A stretch of DNA of 64,000 nucleotides from Lachnoclostridium sp. An138 (GTDB lineage: Bacteria > Bacillota > Clostridia > Lachnospirales > Lachnospiraceae): assembly GCF_002160765.1 (NCBI RefSeq), contig NZ_NFLF01000016.1, positions 18,462 through 82,461 on the forward strand. Direction: 5' to 3'. Of this stretch, positions 43,690 to 52,706 are shown one piece after another. The notes below the pieces were generated by a model. It was not told the origin of the DNA, did not search any database, and was given only the letters and a program-made list of their open reading frames with translations. Every line of letters starts with the position of its first letter. Position 1 is the first letter of the stretch. The position numbers were made by a program, and so were the translations under genes.

Positions 43690-44226
43690 TTATACCAGCT
43701 CCAGCAGCACTTCCATCGCTGCGTCGCCCTTACGCTGGCCGATCTTCACGATTCTGGTATAACCGCCGTTACGGTTTGCATACTTCGGTGCGATCTCATC
43801 AAAAAGCTTTGCCGGCATATCTACCTTCTTGGTATTGCGCTTCTTGCCTGCTGCTGCGGTCGGAACCTCGGTAACCGGGTACAGAACCTTCAGCATCTGG
43901 CGTCTTGCATGAAGTCTGGAAGGCTGATCCTTCTTGATCGTCTTCTCTACCTCGTCGTATACGGTTACTTTCTTTCCGTCTACAACTTCCTTCACGCGCT
44001 TTCCGTCTTTGTCCTTACGTGCAACCTTGGCTGTTACAGTAACGGTATCGAAGTTATCCTTTTCCTTTACTGCAAGTGCAATCAGGCTCTCCGCAATCTT
44101 GCGTACTTCCTTTGCCTTCGCCTCAGTAGTAACAATCTTTCCGTTCTCCAGAAGAGCGGTCACCTGATTTCTCAGGAGAGCCTTTCTCTGGCTGGAAGTT
44201 CTGCTCAGTTTTCTATACTTTGCCAT
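43690..44226 (-). CDS. rplQ: 50S ribosomal protein L17 (with internal insertion)
   Basis: 178 residues; bacterial L17 is usually 115-130. The ends are conserved: MAKYRKLSRTSSQRKALLRNQVTALL at the start and GGYTRIVKIGQRKGDAAMEVLLELV at the end. A charged ~45-residue insertion (about 60-105, KVARKDKDGKRVKEV...) splits the fold, as known in Lachnospiraceae. Start ATG 44226 with GGAGG; an extended frame upstream is not needed. Last gene of the operon. Confidence 0.97.
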   Translation of the reverse strand: MAKYRKLSRTSSQRKALLRNQVTALLENGKIVTTEAKAKEVRKIAESLIALAVKEKDNFDTVTVTAKVARKDKDGKRVKEVVDGKKVTVYDEVEKTIKKDQPSRLHARRQMLKVLYPVTEVPTAAAGKKRNTKKVDMPAKLFDEIAPKYANRNGGYTRIVKIGQRKGDAAMEVLLELV

Positions 44227-44331
44227 TTCATTTTCCTCCATTTGTGGAACCGCTTCTCCATGCATCTTCGGTCTTACTGAAGAAGGGCTGCTCCGGCCTG
44301 CGGCCGGGGCCTCCATAGTTATTAAGGTTTA

Positions 44332-45291
44332 TTACTCCTCGCTCGGATTCAGCTCCAAGCCGAGCTCCTTGAGTTTCGCAAGCACTTCCTCCAGGGATTT
44401 GCGGCCCAGGTTGCGGACTTTCATCATATCCTCCGGAGTGCGGTTGCAAAGTTCCTCAACGGTATTGATTCCTGCTCTCTTGAGGCAGTTGAACGAACGT
44501 ACAGAAAGCTCCAGTTCGTCAATGCTCATTTCAAGCACTTTCTCTTTTTCATTGTCCTCTTTCTCTACCATAACCTCTGCGGTCTTGGCATTCTCGGACA
44601 GGTCGATAAACAGGCTCAGGTGCTCGCTTAATACCTTTGCAGCCAGGCTGACTGCCTCGTCGGGAACCAGGGTTCCGTTCGTGTACACGTCCAGCGTCAG
44701 CTTGTCAAAGTCCGTCACCTGACCAACACGCGTATCCTGAACTGTCATGTTCACGCGCTCTACAGGCGTGTAGATGGAATCCACCGCAATCACGCCGATG
44801 GGAAGATCCGGATTCTTGTTCTTCTCCGCGCTTACGTAGCCTCTGCCCTTCGTAATCGTCAGCTCCATGTACAGCTTGCTGTCAGCGCCGCCGTTCAGAT
44901 GAGCGATTACAAGCTCAGGATTCAGGATCTCAATATCGGGATCTGCCTGAATGTCAGCAGCCGTCACCACGCCCTCACCGTCAAACTCGATATAGGCGAT
45001 CTTCGGCTCATTGCTGTCGCTTGTATTCCGAATAGCCAGATTTTTGATATTCATAATGATTTCAGTCACATCTTCCTTTACTCCCGGAATGGAACTGAAC
45101 TCATGCAGAACACCCTCAATCTTTACCTGGCTGACTGCTGCACCCGGTAACGAAGAAAGCATGATTCTTCTCAGGGAATTGCCCAGTGTCGTACCATAGC
45201 CTCTCTCAAGCGGCTCAACTACAAATCTCCCGTATTTCTTATCATTTGAAATCTCTGCAATCTCAATTTTCGGTTTATTAAAATCGAACAC
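44332..45291 (-). CDS. rpoA: RNA polymerase alpha subunit
   Basis: 319 residues, normal length. N-terminal assembly domain includes [33 protein letters not shown]-terminal domain includes [22 protein letters not shown] and [19 protein letters not shown], which bind UP elements and activators. Start codon is GTG 45291 with AAGGAGGGG upstream. Between rpsD and rplQ as in most Bacillota. Confidence 0.99.
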   Translation of the reverse strand: MFDFNKPKIEIAEISNDKKYGRFVVEPLERGYGTTLGNSLRRIMLSSLPGAAVSQVKIEGVLHEFSSIPGVKEDVTEIIMNIKNLAIRNTSDSNEPKIAYIEFDGEGVVTAADIQADPDIEILNPELVIAHLNGGADSKLYMELTITKGRGYVSAEKNKNPDLPIGVIAVDSIYTPVERVNMTVQDTRVGQVTDFDKLTLDVYTNGTLVPDEAVSLAAKVLSEHLSLFIDLSENAKTAEVMVEKEDNEKEKVLEMSIDELELSVRSFNCLKRAGINTVEELCNRTPEDMMKVRNLGRKSLEEVLAKLKELGLELNPSEE

Positions 45292-45351
45292 TAAAAGGCC
45301 CCTCCTTCATATTTGGTCTGGGTGTTACGCTGCCGAATGTCTGGCTACATC

Positions 45352-45945
45352 TTACTTGGAGTAGAGCTCGACGATAAGCATCTCATTTACCGGTACGTCG
45401 ATGACCTCTCTGGACGGAAGCTCTTTCACAGTTCCCTTCAGAGCCTCCAGATCAGACTCCAGCCACTCCGGAACCAGTCTGCCGCCGGTTGCCTCTACGA
45501 TATCCTTATATCTCTGAGAGCTCTTGCACTTCTCCTTGATCTCGATTACGTCGCCTGCCTTTACCAGATAGGAAGGAATGTTAACCTGCTTGCCGTTTAC
45601 CAGCACATGCTTGTGGTCTACGATCTGTCTTGCCTCTCTTCTGGTTCTCGCAAGTCCCAGACGGAACACTACGTTGTCCAGTCTGCTTTCCAGCATGATC
45701 ATCAGGTTCTCACCGGTCATGCCCTTCATTCTGTCGGCCTTTTCGTAGTAATTACGGAACGGCTTCTCCAGTACGCCGTAGATGAACTTTGCTTTCTGCT
45801 TCTCGCGAAGCTGAAGTCCATACTCGGACATCTTTCTGTTGGATCTCTTTAACTCTCTTGTTGACTTTTTATCAATTCCTAAAACGGTCGGCTCCAGACC
45901 AAGGGAACGACATCTTTTTAATACCGGAACACGATTGACTGCCAT
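45352..45945 (-). CDS. rpsD: 30S ribosomal protein S4
   Basis: 197 residues. [19 protein letters not shown] lacks the zinc Cys cluster (C- form). The S4 RNA-binding domain is [44 protein letters not shown]. It nucleates 30S assembly and may autoregulate this operon. TAGGAGG precedes ATG 45945. Confidence 0.99.
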   Translation of the reverse strand: MAVNRVPVLKRCRSLGLEPTVLGIDKKSTRELKRSNRKMSEYGLQLREKQKAKFIYGVLEKPFRNYYEKADRMKGMTGENLMIMLESRLDNVVFRLGLARTRREARQIVDHKHVLVNGKQVNIPSYLVKAGDVIEIKEKCKSSQRYKDIVEATGGRLVPEWLESDLEALKGTVKELPSREVIDVPVNEMLIVELYSK

Positions 45946-45962
45946 TACTCTCTACCTCCTAA

Positions 45963-46355
45963 TTAGACTCTTCTGCGCTTGGGCGGACGGCATCCGTTAT
46001 GCGGAACGGGTGTCACGTCACGGATACTGGTTACCTCCAGGCCGCATGCCTGAAGTGCACGGATAGCTGCCTCACGGCCGGAACCCGGTCCCTTAACCAT
46101 TACGTCTACAGTCTTAAGTCCATGTACCAGTGCTGCCTTGGTAGCTGTCTCAGCCGCCATCTGCGCAGCATACGGAGTAGATTTCCTTGAACCTCTAAAT
46201 CCCAGACCACCGGCACTTGCCCAGGAGAGAGCATTTCCTTCAGTATCTGTCAGCGTTACGATTGTATTGTTAAAAGATGACTGAATATGTGCCTGTCCGC
46301 GTTCAACGTTTTTCTTTACGCGCTTTTTTGTCACTTTCTTTGTAACTTTCGCCAT
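45963..46355 (-). CDS. rpsK: 30S ribosomal protein S11
   Basis: 130 residues. [34 protein letters not shown] and the C-terminal [17 protein letters not shown] are diagnostic. Platform protein of the 30S subunit. It lies 17 bp before rpsD and 33 bp after rpsM. Confidence 0.99.
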   Translation of the reverse strand: MAKVTKKVTKKRVKKNVERGQAHIQSSFNNTIVTLTDTEGNALSWASAGGLGFRGSRKSTPYAAQMAAETATKAALVHGLKTVDVMVKGPGSGREAAIRALQACGLEVTSIRDVTPVPHNGCRPPKRRRV

Positions 46356-46388
46356 TTTAAACTAACCTACTTTCTTCCTATTTACAAA

Positions 46389-46757
46389 TTATTTCTTCTT
46401 GTTTGCTACGGTTCTCTTCGGACCCTTTCTTGTTCTCGCGTTCGTCTTTGTCTTCTGACCGCGAACCGGAAGTCCCTTACGGTGACGGATACCTCTGTAG
46501 CATCCGATCTCCTGCAGACGCTTGATGTTCATGGCAATCTCACGTCTCAGGTCACCCTCTACCTGATAATCAGCATCGATTACAGCGCTGATTCTTCTTA
46601 CTTCGTCATCTGTCAGGTCTCTTACACGGGTATCCGGATTTACCTTTGCCGCTTCCAGAATCTTGTTGGCGCTTGCGCGTCCGATACCGTACACGTAGGT
46701 CAAGCCGATTTCCACACGCTTTTCTCTTGGTAAGTCTACACCAGAAATACGAGCCAT
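46389..46757 (-). CDS. rpsM: 30S ribosomal protein S13
   Basis: 122 residues. [58 protein letters not shown] are diagnostic. Head protein of the 30S that contacts the large subunit. GGAGG precedes ATG 46757. It is separated from rpmJ by an unusually long 388-bp spacer. Confidence 0.99.
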   Translation of the reverse strand: MARISGVDLPREKRVEIGLTYVYGIGRASANKILEAAKVNPDTRVRDLTDDEVRRISAVIDADYQVEGDLRREIAMNIKRLQEIGCYRGIRHRKGLPVRGQKTKTNARTRKGPKRTVANKKK

Positions 46758-47145
46758 TTGATTATTCCTCCATTTTGAAAAAAATTGGGTTCCGGGCGTT
46801 TTTTAATAGGTGCCCGCTGACACTTTCCTAAATGAGACACGCTTCCAGGGCGCGTCCAGCCGGATAAAGACCCGGCCTTTCAGATACTCTGCATCCGCAT
46901 TTCTCCGTTTTAAGCAATATCATTGTGAATAATCCTGGTCAAATCTATTTTGTAAATACATTGGCACTCTGCAGAAGAATGCACCATGGACACTAAATTC
47001 GATTGCTCGCTGCACTCGCATCTCATTAAGTGTCCAGGTGTACTTTCGCACTAACCTCAAGCTTCACACTGACGCGTTCGTTTTCGCTAAGTGCTCAATG
47101 CACAGCCGCACAAAAAAATTATCACAAGAATCACAGTCTGCGGAA
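46758..47145. other. 388-bp spacer between rpmJ and rpsM with a palindromic element
   Basis: No gene seen. Minus strand contains TGGACACT ... AGTGTCCA (46987-47036, 8-bp perfect arms) and a second, looser inverted repeat around GCACTAACC (47047-47055) and GCTAAGTGC (47086-47094). Together they look like a paired-palindrome intergenic element at ~46983-47096. A weak promoter (TTGACC, 17 bp, TATTGC) follows toward rpsM. Confidence 0.5.
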
Positions 47146-47259
47146 TTATCCCTGGCGCTGCTTATGCTTCGGGTTCTCGCAAATTACTCTGATACTACCT
47201 TTTCTTTTGATGATTTTGCATTTCTCGCAAATGGGCTTTACAGATGATCTTACCTTCAT
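47146..47259 (-). CDS. rpmJ: 50S ribosomal protein L36
   Basis: 37 residues: [20 protein letters not shown] at the start, then [13 protein letters not shown]. The four zinc ligands (Cys-X2-Cys, Cys, His) are intact. AAGGAGG precedes ATG 47259. It heads the operon directly; the infA gene that normally precedes it is absent here. Too short to be seen by size alone but unmistakable. Confidence 0.98.
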   Translation of the reverse strand: MKVRSSVKPICEKCKIIKRKGSIRVICENPKHKQRQG

Positions 47260-47429
47260 CGTAAAAATCCTCCTTTCACATCTTGCGTTCTCCGCCTCTT
47301 TCCGACGACTGGGTTTTGAAGCGGAAAGCTTCGGAAAACAAGGCGTTTCTTGCTGCCGATCCCCCGGAAATCCATGAAAAAAGCGCGCAAAAACAGGCGC
47401 AAAATCCCCGTGGAGATCATACGTCTAGT

Positions 47430-47458
47430 AGTGTAGCACAACCAAAGACGGAATGCAA
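47430..47458 (-). promoter_or_regulatory. rpmJ operon promoter
   Basis: TTGCAT (47453-47458), 17-bp spacer, TACACT (47430-47435). The leader to rpmJ is ~165 nt. The rest of 47260-47648 shows no gene apart from the divergent P1 peptidase promoter. Confidence 0.7.
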
Positions 47459-47545
47459 GCATTTTTTAGAGAAAAAAAGGAAATTTTTTAAAGCAACAGA
47501 CCTGCTGTTTTTGCGGAAACCTTCAGCGGCAGACTCAGATTTCCA

Positions 47546-47574
47546 TTGAGGCGGGCCTGCAGAAATGCTATACT
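47546..47574 (+). promoter_or_regulatory. P1 peptidase promoter
   Basis: TTGAGG (47546-47551), 17-bp spacer, TATACT (47569-47574), ~68 nt before the ATG. Confidence 0.65.
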
Positions 47575-47648
47575 GAAAGACAGATATATCCGGAATTTCA
47601 GGGAACTTCAGAGAACCGTAAAACACAGGAAAGGAACGGACAGGAATT

Positions 47649-48626
47649 ATGATAAAAAAAGAAATCCGCATTACAGAAATAAAAGGCATCCGAATCGGAC
47701 AGGCTGAAAATCCGGCGGCCGGAACAGGCTGTACGGTATTTCTTTCGGAAAAGGGAATGGCAGCAGGACTGGATGTCCGGGGAGGAGGACCTGCCTCACG
47801 GGAATCCGAGCTTCTGAAGCCTCTTGCCGCAGCCCGGATCATTCACGGCATCCTGCTGGCCGGAGGCAGCGCTTATGGCCTTGACGCTGCGGGCGGAGTC
47901 ATGAAATACCTCGAAGAGCGGGGAATCGGCCTGGAAGTCGGCCCCTCTCTCAAAGTGCCTCTCGTGTGTCAGGCGGATTTGTTCGATCTGACCGTGGGCA
48001 GTTCTCATATACGGCCTGACTTCAACATGGGGTATGAAGCGTGTGTCAACGGGGAAAAAGGCGAAGCCGGAAACTACCGGGACGGAAATTATGGCGCAGG
48101 CTGCGGCGCCACCGTGGGAAAATTCGCCGGAATGGATTATTGCATGAAATCCGGAATCGGCAGCTATGCTCTCCAAATCGGCTCGCTGCAGGTGGGCGCT
48201 GTCGTTGCCGTAAACGCTCTTGGAGACATTTATGACTGGAAAACGGGAAAGAAGATAGCAGGACTTCTGGCAGAAGACAAAAAGACCTTCCGTTCTACGG
48301 AAGAGCTGATGTATGCCAGCACAGATATTATAGAAAATAAATTTACGGGAAACACTACTTTAGGCGTCGTGATTACAAACGGCAGATTCAGCAAATCTTC
48401 TCTGTGCAAAATCGGCGGCATGGCTCACGACGGCTATGCCCGTTCCATTCGGCCGGTACATACCTCAGCCGACGGAGACAGTATTTATGCTGTTTCCGTG
48501 GGTGAACTCCCTGCAGACCAGGATCTTACCGGGACTCTGGCGGCTGAGGTCGTGAGCGAAGCCATCATACGGGCTGTCCAAAGCGCCGCAAGCGCTTATG
48601 GATATCCCGGTCTGGCAGATTCTTAA
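47649..48626 (+). CDS. P1 (DmpA/S58) family peptidase
   Basis: 325 residues. GIRIGQAENPAAGTGCTVFL at the start, GILLAGGSAYGLDAAGGVMKYLEERGIG, and GAGCGATVGKFAG are typical. The self-cleavage region reads GNTTLGVVITN (N235-T236-T237), where the DmpA fold exposes an N-terminal Ser/Thr nucleophile; here Thr. Family members are aminopeptidases or beta-peptidyl peptidases that autoprocess. Its own promoter and terminator make it monocistronic, and it occupies the place usually held by infA and upstream ribosomal genes. Confidence 0.93.
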   Translation: MIKKEIRITEIKGIRIGQAENPAAGTGCTVFLSEKGMAAGLDVRGGGPASRESELLKPLAAARIIHGILLAGGSAYGLDAAGGVMKYLEERGIGLEVGPSLKVPLVCQADLFDLTVGSSHIRPDFNMGYEACVNGEKGEAGNYRDGNYGAGCGATVGKFAGMDYCMKSGIGSYALQIGSLQVGAVVAVNALGDIYDWKTGKKIAGLLAEDKKTFRSTEELMYASTDIIENKFTGNTTLGVVITNGRFSKSSLCKIGGMAHDGYARSIRPVHTSADGDSIYAVSVGELPADQDLTGTLAAEVVSEAIIRAVQSAASAYGYPGLADS

Positions 48627-48648
48627 ACACTGACACCCCTGCTGAAAA

Positions 48649-48700
48649 ACACACCCCTGCTGGAATATAGTGCAAAACATCTATTCCGGCAGGGGTGTGT
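48649..48700. terminator. Terminator between P1 peptidase and the ABC operon
   Basis: A ~19-bp stem (ACACACCCCTGC... with CTATTCCGGCAGGGGTGTGT) followed by CTTCTTATT. Convergent genes share it. Confidence 0.85.
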
Positions 48701-48751
48701 CTTCTTATTAAATTCCGCTGTATGTCCCGTTACATATTTATTGCTTCTTGT

Positions 48752-49804
48752 TTACTTCGAACGAATCTCCTGCCGCATAAAGCAGATATAGGAGCCCGCG
48801 AAGGTTACGAGCATCAGGGCGATCAGCCCGGCCAGATGCGGCCATACGAGCAGAAGGCTCTGCCCAAGGCTTAAGTAACCGCTGATAGCTCCCGAAAGGG
48901 ATTCCACCGTAATCACATTGACAGCGCGGACGCTGGGATTCATGATCGTGGAAGCCGCCTCGCTGTAAAGGTAATAGGGCGACAAACGGTTCAGGTTCAG
49001 TTCCAGCGTGTAGTTCCCCATGGAATTTGTCAACATCTGCCAGTCATTGTTCATTGGATAAAAGACATTGGCAATAATTCCTGCTACCAGGCTCATAAAC
49101 AGGGCAAAAAACAGCCAGACGCCGATGCTTGCCATAGCGGAAGCCGCCGCGTTCCTGCAGACTACCGAGAACCACAGAGACAACCCCAGCCAGAAACAGA
49201 TATAGACAGAGGTAAAAATAAGATAGAAAAAGACTCTTCCCACTTCTTCCAGACTGGGCGGAACGCCTGTCACAAGAAGGCCTGCCGCGCCCACAGAAAT
49301 TCCCATGGTGAATACCATGAGGAAAATCAGCGTAGTTCCGGCCAGAAATTTCCCGTTGATAATAGAATCACGGTAAATGGGCTGCGCCGCAATACGGTAC
49401 AGGGTACGCTCTGATTTTTCTCCGCTGATCCCGTCAAATCCGAGAATAATCCCCACAAACGGCCCCAGAAGGGCGATAAAGGACATAAAAGACGGGATCG
49501 AATTTCCGCTTGTGGTATAAAGGGAAAGGAATATGTAATCGCTGTCTGAACTCATACCGGACAGAGCCCCGTACAGGCTGGCGTAGCTGGTGATGATAAT
49601 AACCGCCAGAATCAACATAAATCTTCTGCTTCGGATATTATCCATCATTTCCTTCTGGTAAAGAGCTTTAAGCCCCGCCAGACTTTCTCTGTCCAGAGCG
49701 AAGGCCTTCTTTAAGTCTTTCCAGAGCGCGATTTCCTTTAATTTTATTCTGGGCTTTTCGCTGTTCCCGTTCGGCTTTTTCAAAGTACCGGCTGTAGATT
49801 TCAT
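48752..49804 (-). CDS. ABC-2 type exporter permease
   Basis: 350 residues with six helices from ~70. LYQKEMMDNIRSRRFMLILAV opens the permease and LGFDGISGEKSERTLYRIAAQPIYRDSIINGKFLAG is the typical cytoplasmic loop of ABC-2 (NatB/GldF-like) permeases. ATG 49804 has GGAGG and is the only start that keeps the N-terminus, so it overlaps the ATPase gene by 137 bp out of frame. Large extracellular loop near 250-300. Exported substrate unknown. Confidence 0.9.
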   Translation of the reverse strand: MKSTAGTLKKPNGNSEKPRIKLKEIALWKDLKKAFALDRESLAGLKALYQKEMMDNIRSRRFMLILAVIIITSYASLYGALSGMSSDSDYIFLSLYTTSGNSIPSFMSFIALLGPFVGIILGFDGISGEKSERTLYRIAAQPIYRDSIINGKFLAGTTLIFLMVFTMGISVGAAGLLVTGVPPSLEEVGRVFFYLIFTSVYICFWLGLSLWFSVVCRNAAASAMASIGVWLFFALFMSLVAGIIANVFYPMNNDWQMLTNSMGNYTLELNLNRLSPYYLYSEAASTIMNPSVRAVNVITVESLSGAISGYLSLGQSLLLVWPHLAGLIALMLVTFAGSYICFMRQEIRSK

Positions 49805-50705
49805 CCAGATCTCCTCCTTTCTGGCGAAGTCCAAGAAGCGTATAGCCGTTTGCCGTCAGCTCCATGGTCACCCTTCTTCTCAGATCCATCCGGGAATGCA
49901 CAAGCACATTCTCTCCTTCCCGTTCGACGCTGTCTGCTCCTTCAATATTGGAAAGCAGACGCACAAGAGCCTCATTATCAGGCTCCGCAGACAGCTCGAG
50001 GGTATATTTTCCTTCGCGCTCCATACGCTTCCCAAGTTCTGAAATGGTTCCGCAGGCAATCAGGCTTCCATCCACGAAGATGCCTACCCGGTCGCAGATC
50101 TGCTGAACCTGGTAAAGCTGATGTGAGGACAGCAGAATCGTACGTCCGTCCTTCTCAGACAGCTCCCGAATCAGTTTTAAAAGGTCCCGCATACCCTGTG
50201 GATCGATTCCCAGGGTCGGTTCATCCATGATAATAATTTTCGGGTCCTTAATCAGTACATCTGCGATGCCAAGCCTCTGCTTCATACCGCGGGAATAGGT
50301 TTTCGTCTTCTGGTCCGCGGCTTCCGTCATGCCTACTCTCTCCAGAAGCTCATCTGTGCGCTTCCGGATTACATCTTCAGCAAGCCCGTTCAACTGTCCG
50401 GTGAAATGCAGATTTTCCCGGCCGGTCATATCTCCGTAGAAGCCCACATTGTCCGGCAGATAACCGACCACACGCTTAACACCAATTGGATCTCTTGTAC
50501 AATCCATTCCTTCTATCGTCGCAAAGCCTTCTGTGGGTTCGGTCAGTCCCAGAAGCATCAGGGTCGTCGTCGTCTTTCCTGCTCCGTTTGGACCCAGAAG
50601 GCCGAACACTTCCCCTTTTTTAATCGTCAGGTTCAGCTGTTTGACCGCTGTTTTTTCCCCATAGCGCTTTGTCAGGCCAACTGTTCGTATTATGTATTCA
50701 CTCAT
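49668..50705 (-). CDS. ABC exporter ATPase
   Basis: 345 residues. Walker A GPNGAGKTTTTLMLLG, signature YSRGMKQRLGIA, Walker B IIIMDEPTLGIDPQG, H-loop LLSSHQLYQV. After the normal end (GGDLDEIYSRYFEKAE) there is an extra basic ~40-residue tail encoded over the permease start. ATG 50705; GTG 50714 is an alternative. It follows the NEW3 protein gene by 15 bp. Confidence 0.92.
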   Translation of the reverse strand: MSEYIIRTVGLTKRYGEKTAVKQLNLTIKKGEVFGLLGPNGAGKTTTTLMLLGLTEPTEGFATIEGMDCTRDPIGVKRVVGYLPDNVGFYGDMTGRENLHFTGQLNGLAEDVIRKRTDELLERVGMTEAADQKTKTYSRGMKQRLGIADVLIKDPKIIIMDEPTLGIDPQGMRDLLKLIRELSEKDGRTILLSSHQLYQVQQICDRVGIFVDGSLIACGTISELGKRMEREGKYTLELSAEPDNEALVRLLSNIEGADSVEREGENVLVHSRMDLRRRVTMELTANGYTLLGLRQKGGDLDEIYSRYFEKAEREQRKAQNKIKGNRALERLKEGLRSGQRKSGGA

Positions 50706-50720
50706 ATGCGCCACCAGCCT

Positions 50721-51887
50721 TTACCGTCTGCCGTATTTCTTAAATACCGCCGCGACGCCGGCTATCAGCGCAAGGATAATAACAACTGCCACAACACCCC
50801 AGATTGTCTGGGTCTTTACAGACACCCGGAATTCAGCATCTGAAGAAGTCTCTGAACAGCTTGCCGTAAACGTACATACGTAATCACCCGCTATAGCAGA
50901 ATCACCAGGCGTTACATGAGCCGTGACTTCCTGGGTAGCTCCCGCTTCCAGCGTATCGATGGAAGATGTATCGAACTCCACGGTCCAGCCGCTGGGCGCG
51001 GAAGAGCTCAGGGTGATGTTCTGCAGATCCACGTTGCTGTTGTTTGTGACAGTCAGCGTCACGTCAGATTCTCTGTTGATATGAGCGTCAAAGCTCAGAA
51101 GCTCATTGGGTGTGGAGAGTGCCAGGGAATAGGTTCCGGTAATGGTTACTTTCAGCTCAGTGCTCAAAGAATCATTGGCCGAAGTAGCGCTGATTGGAAT
51201 GGTATATTCTCCTGCCTCTACGTTTTCCGGCGGAGTTACGCTCACGGTCAGTCCCTGGCTGGACGCAGATGCCACATCAATGCTGGCTACGTTCGTTGTC
51301 TCGCCGCTGGGCTGAAAGGATACCTGCCATCCATCGGGCGCTTCAGCCGCCAGACTGTAAGACTGATCCGCCGCGCTGTTATTGATGAGAGTCGTGTTGA
51401 AACTGAAGCTGGTGCCGGACGCGCCTTCCTGTTCCGCATATTCCGTCTCCAGGCTTCCCTGGCTGTACTGGACTTCCTGAATATCAAAGACCAAATCTAC
51501 CGTATCAGTCAGGCCTGTATCGGAAACCGCCTGAAGCTGAACCGTATAAGAGCCTTCCGCCGCGTCATCAGGAATCTCCAGCTGAAAGGTCAGAGACGCC
51601 TCTTCTCCGTTCTGTACATGGACACGGCTGATCTGGCTGCCATTTCCGCTGAAGTATCCTTCCCAGCCCTCCGGCATGGACAGAATACTTAAGGAAGCCT
51701 CCACTGCGCTTCCGCTGTCATTGGACACGTACATGGAAATACTCTGGCTGTCGCCTGCTTCCACCGAAATACCCGGATAATCCGTGTAAAGCTCCAGGCC
51801 TCCGGCAGCCTGAGCCTTCATGGGGGAGACAGCTGCCAGCACTACCAGCGCAAGCGCCGCCAATGCATACTTGATTTTGTTTCTCAT
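50721..51887 (-). CDS. Secreted/membrane-anchored NEW3-domain protein
   Basis: 388 residues. Signal peptide (~1-27, ending AQAA), then three or more beta-sandwich repeats with the NEW3 pattern (NDSGSAVEASLSILSMPEGW, NSAADQSYSLAAEAPDGWQVSF, NNSNVDLQNITLSSSAPSGWTVEF, each followed by a Gly-Tyr/Thr strand). A C-terminal helix (~362-383) and basic KKYGRR anchor it. Function unknown. Its ABC partners follow directly, as often in Clostridia, suggesting an accessory subunit on the outer face. AAAGGAG precedes ATG 51887. Confidence 0.87.
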   Translation of the reverse strand: MRNKIKYALAALALVVLAAVSPMKAQAAGGLELYTDYPGISVEAGDSQSISMYVSNDSGSAVEASLSILSMPEGWEGYFSGNGSQISRVHVQNGEEASLTFQLEIPDDAAEGSYTVQLQAVSDTGLTDTVDLVFDIQEVQYSQGSLETEYAEQEGASGTSFSFNTTLINNSAADQSYSLAAEAPDGWQVSFQPSGETTNVASIDVASASSQGLTVSVTPPENVEAGEYTIPISATSANDSLSTELKVTITGTYSLALSTPNELLSFDAHINRESDVTLTVTNNSNVDLQNITLSSSAPSGWTVEFDTSSIDTLEAGATQEVTAHVTPGDSAIAGDYVCTFTASCSETSSDAEFRVSVKTQTIWGVVAVVIILALIAGVAAVFKKYGRR

Positions 51888-51914
51888 AACTTCTCCTTTC
51901 TGGTTTCACCATCA

Positions 51915-51942
51915 GGCGGCGGCTCCCTTTCATCCCGCCGCC
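51915..51942. repeat. GC-rich hairpin in the NEW3 leader
   Basis: GGCGGCGG (51915-51922) pairs with CCGCCGCC (51935-51942) inside an AT-rich upstream region. On the plus strand it is followed by TTTTG, but no plus-strand gene ends here, so it is probably a leader structure. Confidence 0.5.
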
Positions 51943-52107
51943 TTTTGTAATTCCTTAATATTTTAAGAAGAAATTATGTTCATTTATTGAAAAAAGTATG
52001 GAGAAACTGTGATTTTTGTATTAGATTTCCATGAGTATTCAGAATGTCTGAAAATGCGTCTCAGATAAAATATTACCAAAACTTTTCCTGATTTTCGTCT
52101 GCGGAAG

Positions 52108-52656
52108 TCATCGCAGAGATGCCTCTCTTTCTTTCACATAATTCAGATAAGCAGCCCTGCTCCTGTCCAAATATATAAGGAAAATAACCACACAGGCCAG
52201 GTACACGACACCTGCCGCGCTCGCCAGAAACATTGTAAACTCGCTGGAAATGAAAAGCATAAGCAGAATAAACAGCAAGGTTGCCGTCCATATTTTCCAC
52301 ACCTGGAACAATTCCTTTGAGTAAAACTCTTCATTTCCCGCCTGTTCCATGTCCTGAATTCCTGCAACAGTCATGTAGCGGATATACATATCTCCGGCTG
52401 TCACCAGCCATCCAAAAACAGTCGCTGCGGGACCTGACAAAGACAGTTCATACAGGCTTCCAAGCCACAGAATGCCTGCGCAGACCGCCAGTACGACTGC
52501 CCCTTTTCTGGCTCTGGCAAAGATAACACTCTCCTTCAGAAATCCAGTCAGACCTCCGGCAATCAATATGTATCCGGCTAATTTCAGAAAGAGCTCCAAT
52601 CCCTCTTCCTTCAAATGTAACAGCACTAACAGAAATCCCGCAAGTACAGCTGTCAT
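52108..52656 (-). CDS. Hypothetical polytopic membrane protein
   Basis: 182 residues with about five helices (~1-13, ~23-38, ~52-66, ~76-92, ~122-160 as a pair). Between helices lies a soluble stretch, IRYMTVAGIQDMEQAGNEEFYSKELFQVWKIW. It ends in a basic juxtamembrane segment (YLDRSRAAYLNYVKEREASLR). No family recognised. GGGGGGA precedes ATG 52656. It lies between a nuclease-like gene and the NEW3 operon in the same direction, 50 bp after the former. Confidence 0.7.
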   Translation of the reverse strand: MTAVLAGFLLVLLHLKEEGLELFLKLAGYILIAGGLTGFLKESVIFARARKGAVVLAVCAGILWLGSLYELSLSGPAATVFGWLVTAGDMYIRYMTVAGIQDMEQAGNEEFYSKELFQVWKIWTATLLFILLMLFISSEFTMFLASAAGVVYLACVVIFLIYLDRSRAAYLNYVKEREASLR

Positions 52657-52706
52657 ATACTGTCCCCCCTTCTCCGACTCTGTCTTCCCTCAAAAACATC
52701 CGCTTC

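Noticed and set aside
47260..47648. Search for infA upstream of rpmJ
   Set aside because: None of the frames gives the IF-1 sequence; it must be elsewhere or lost from this place.
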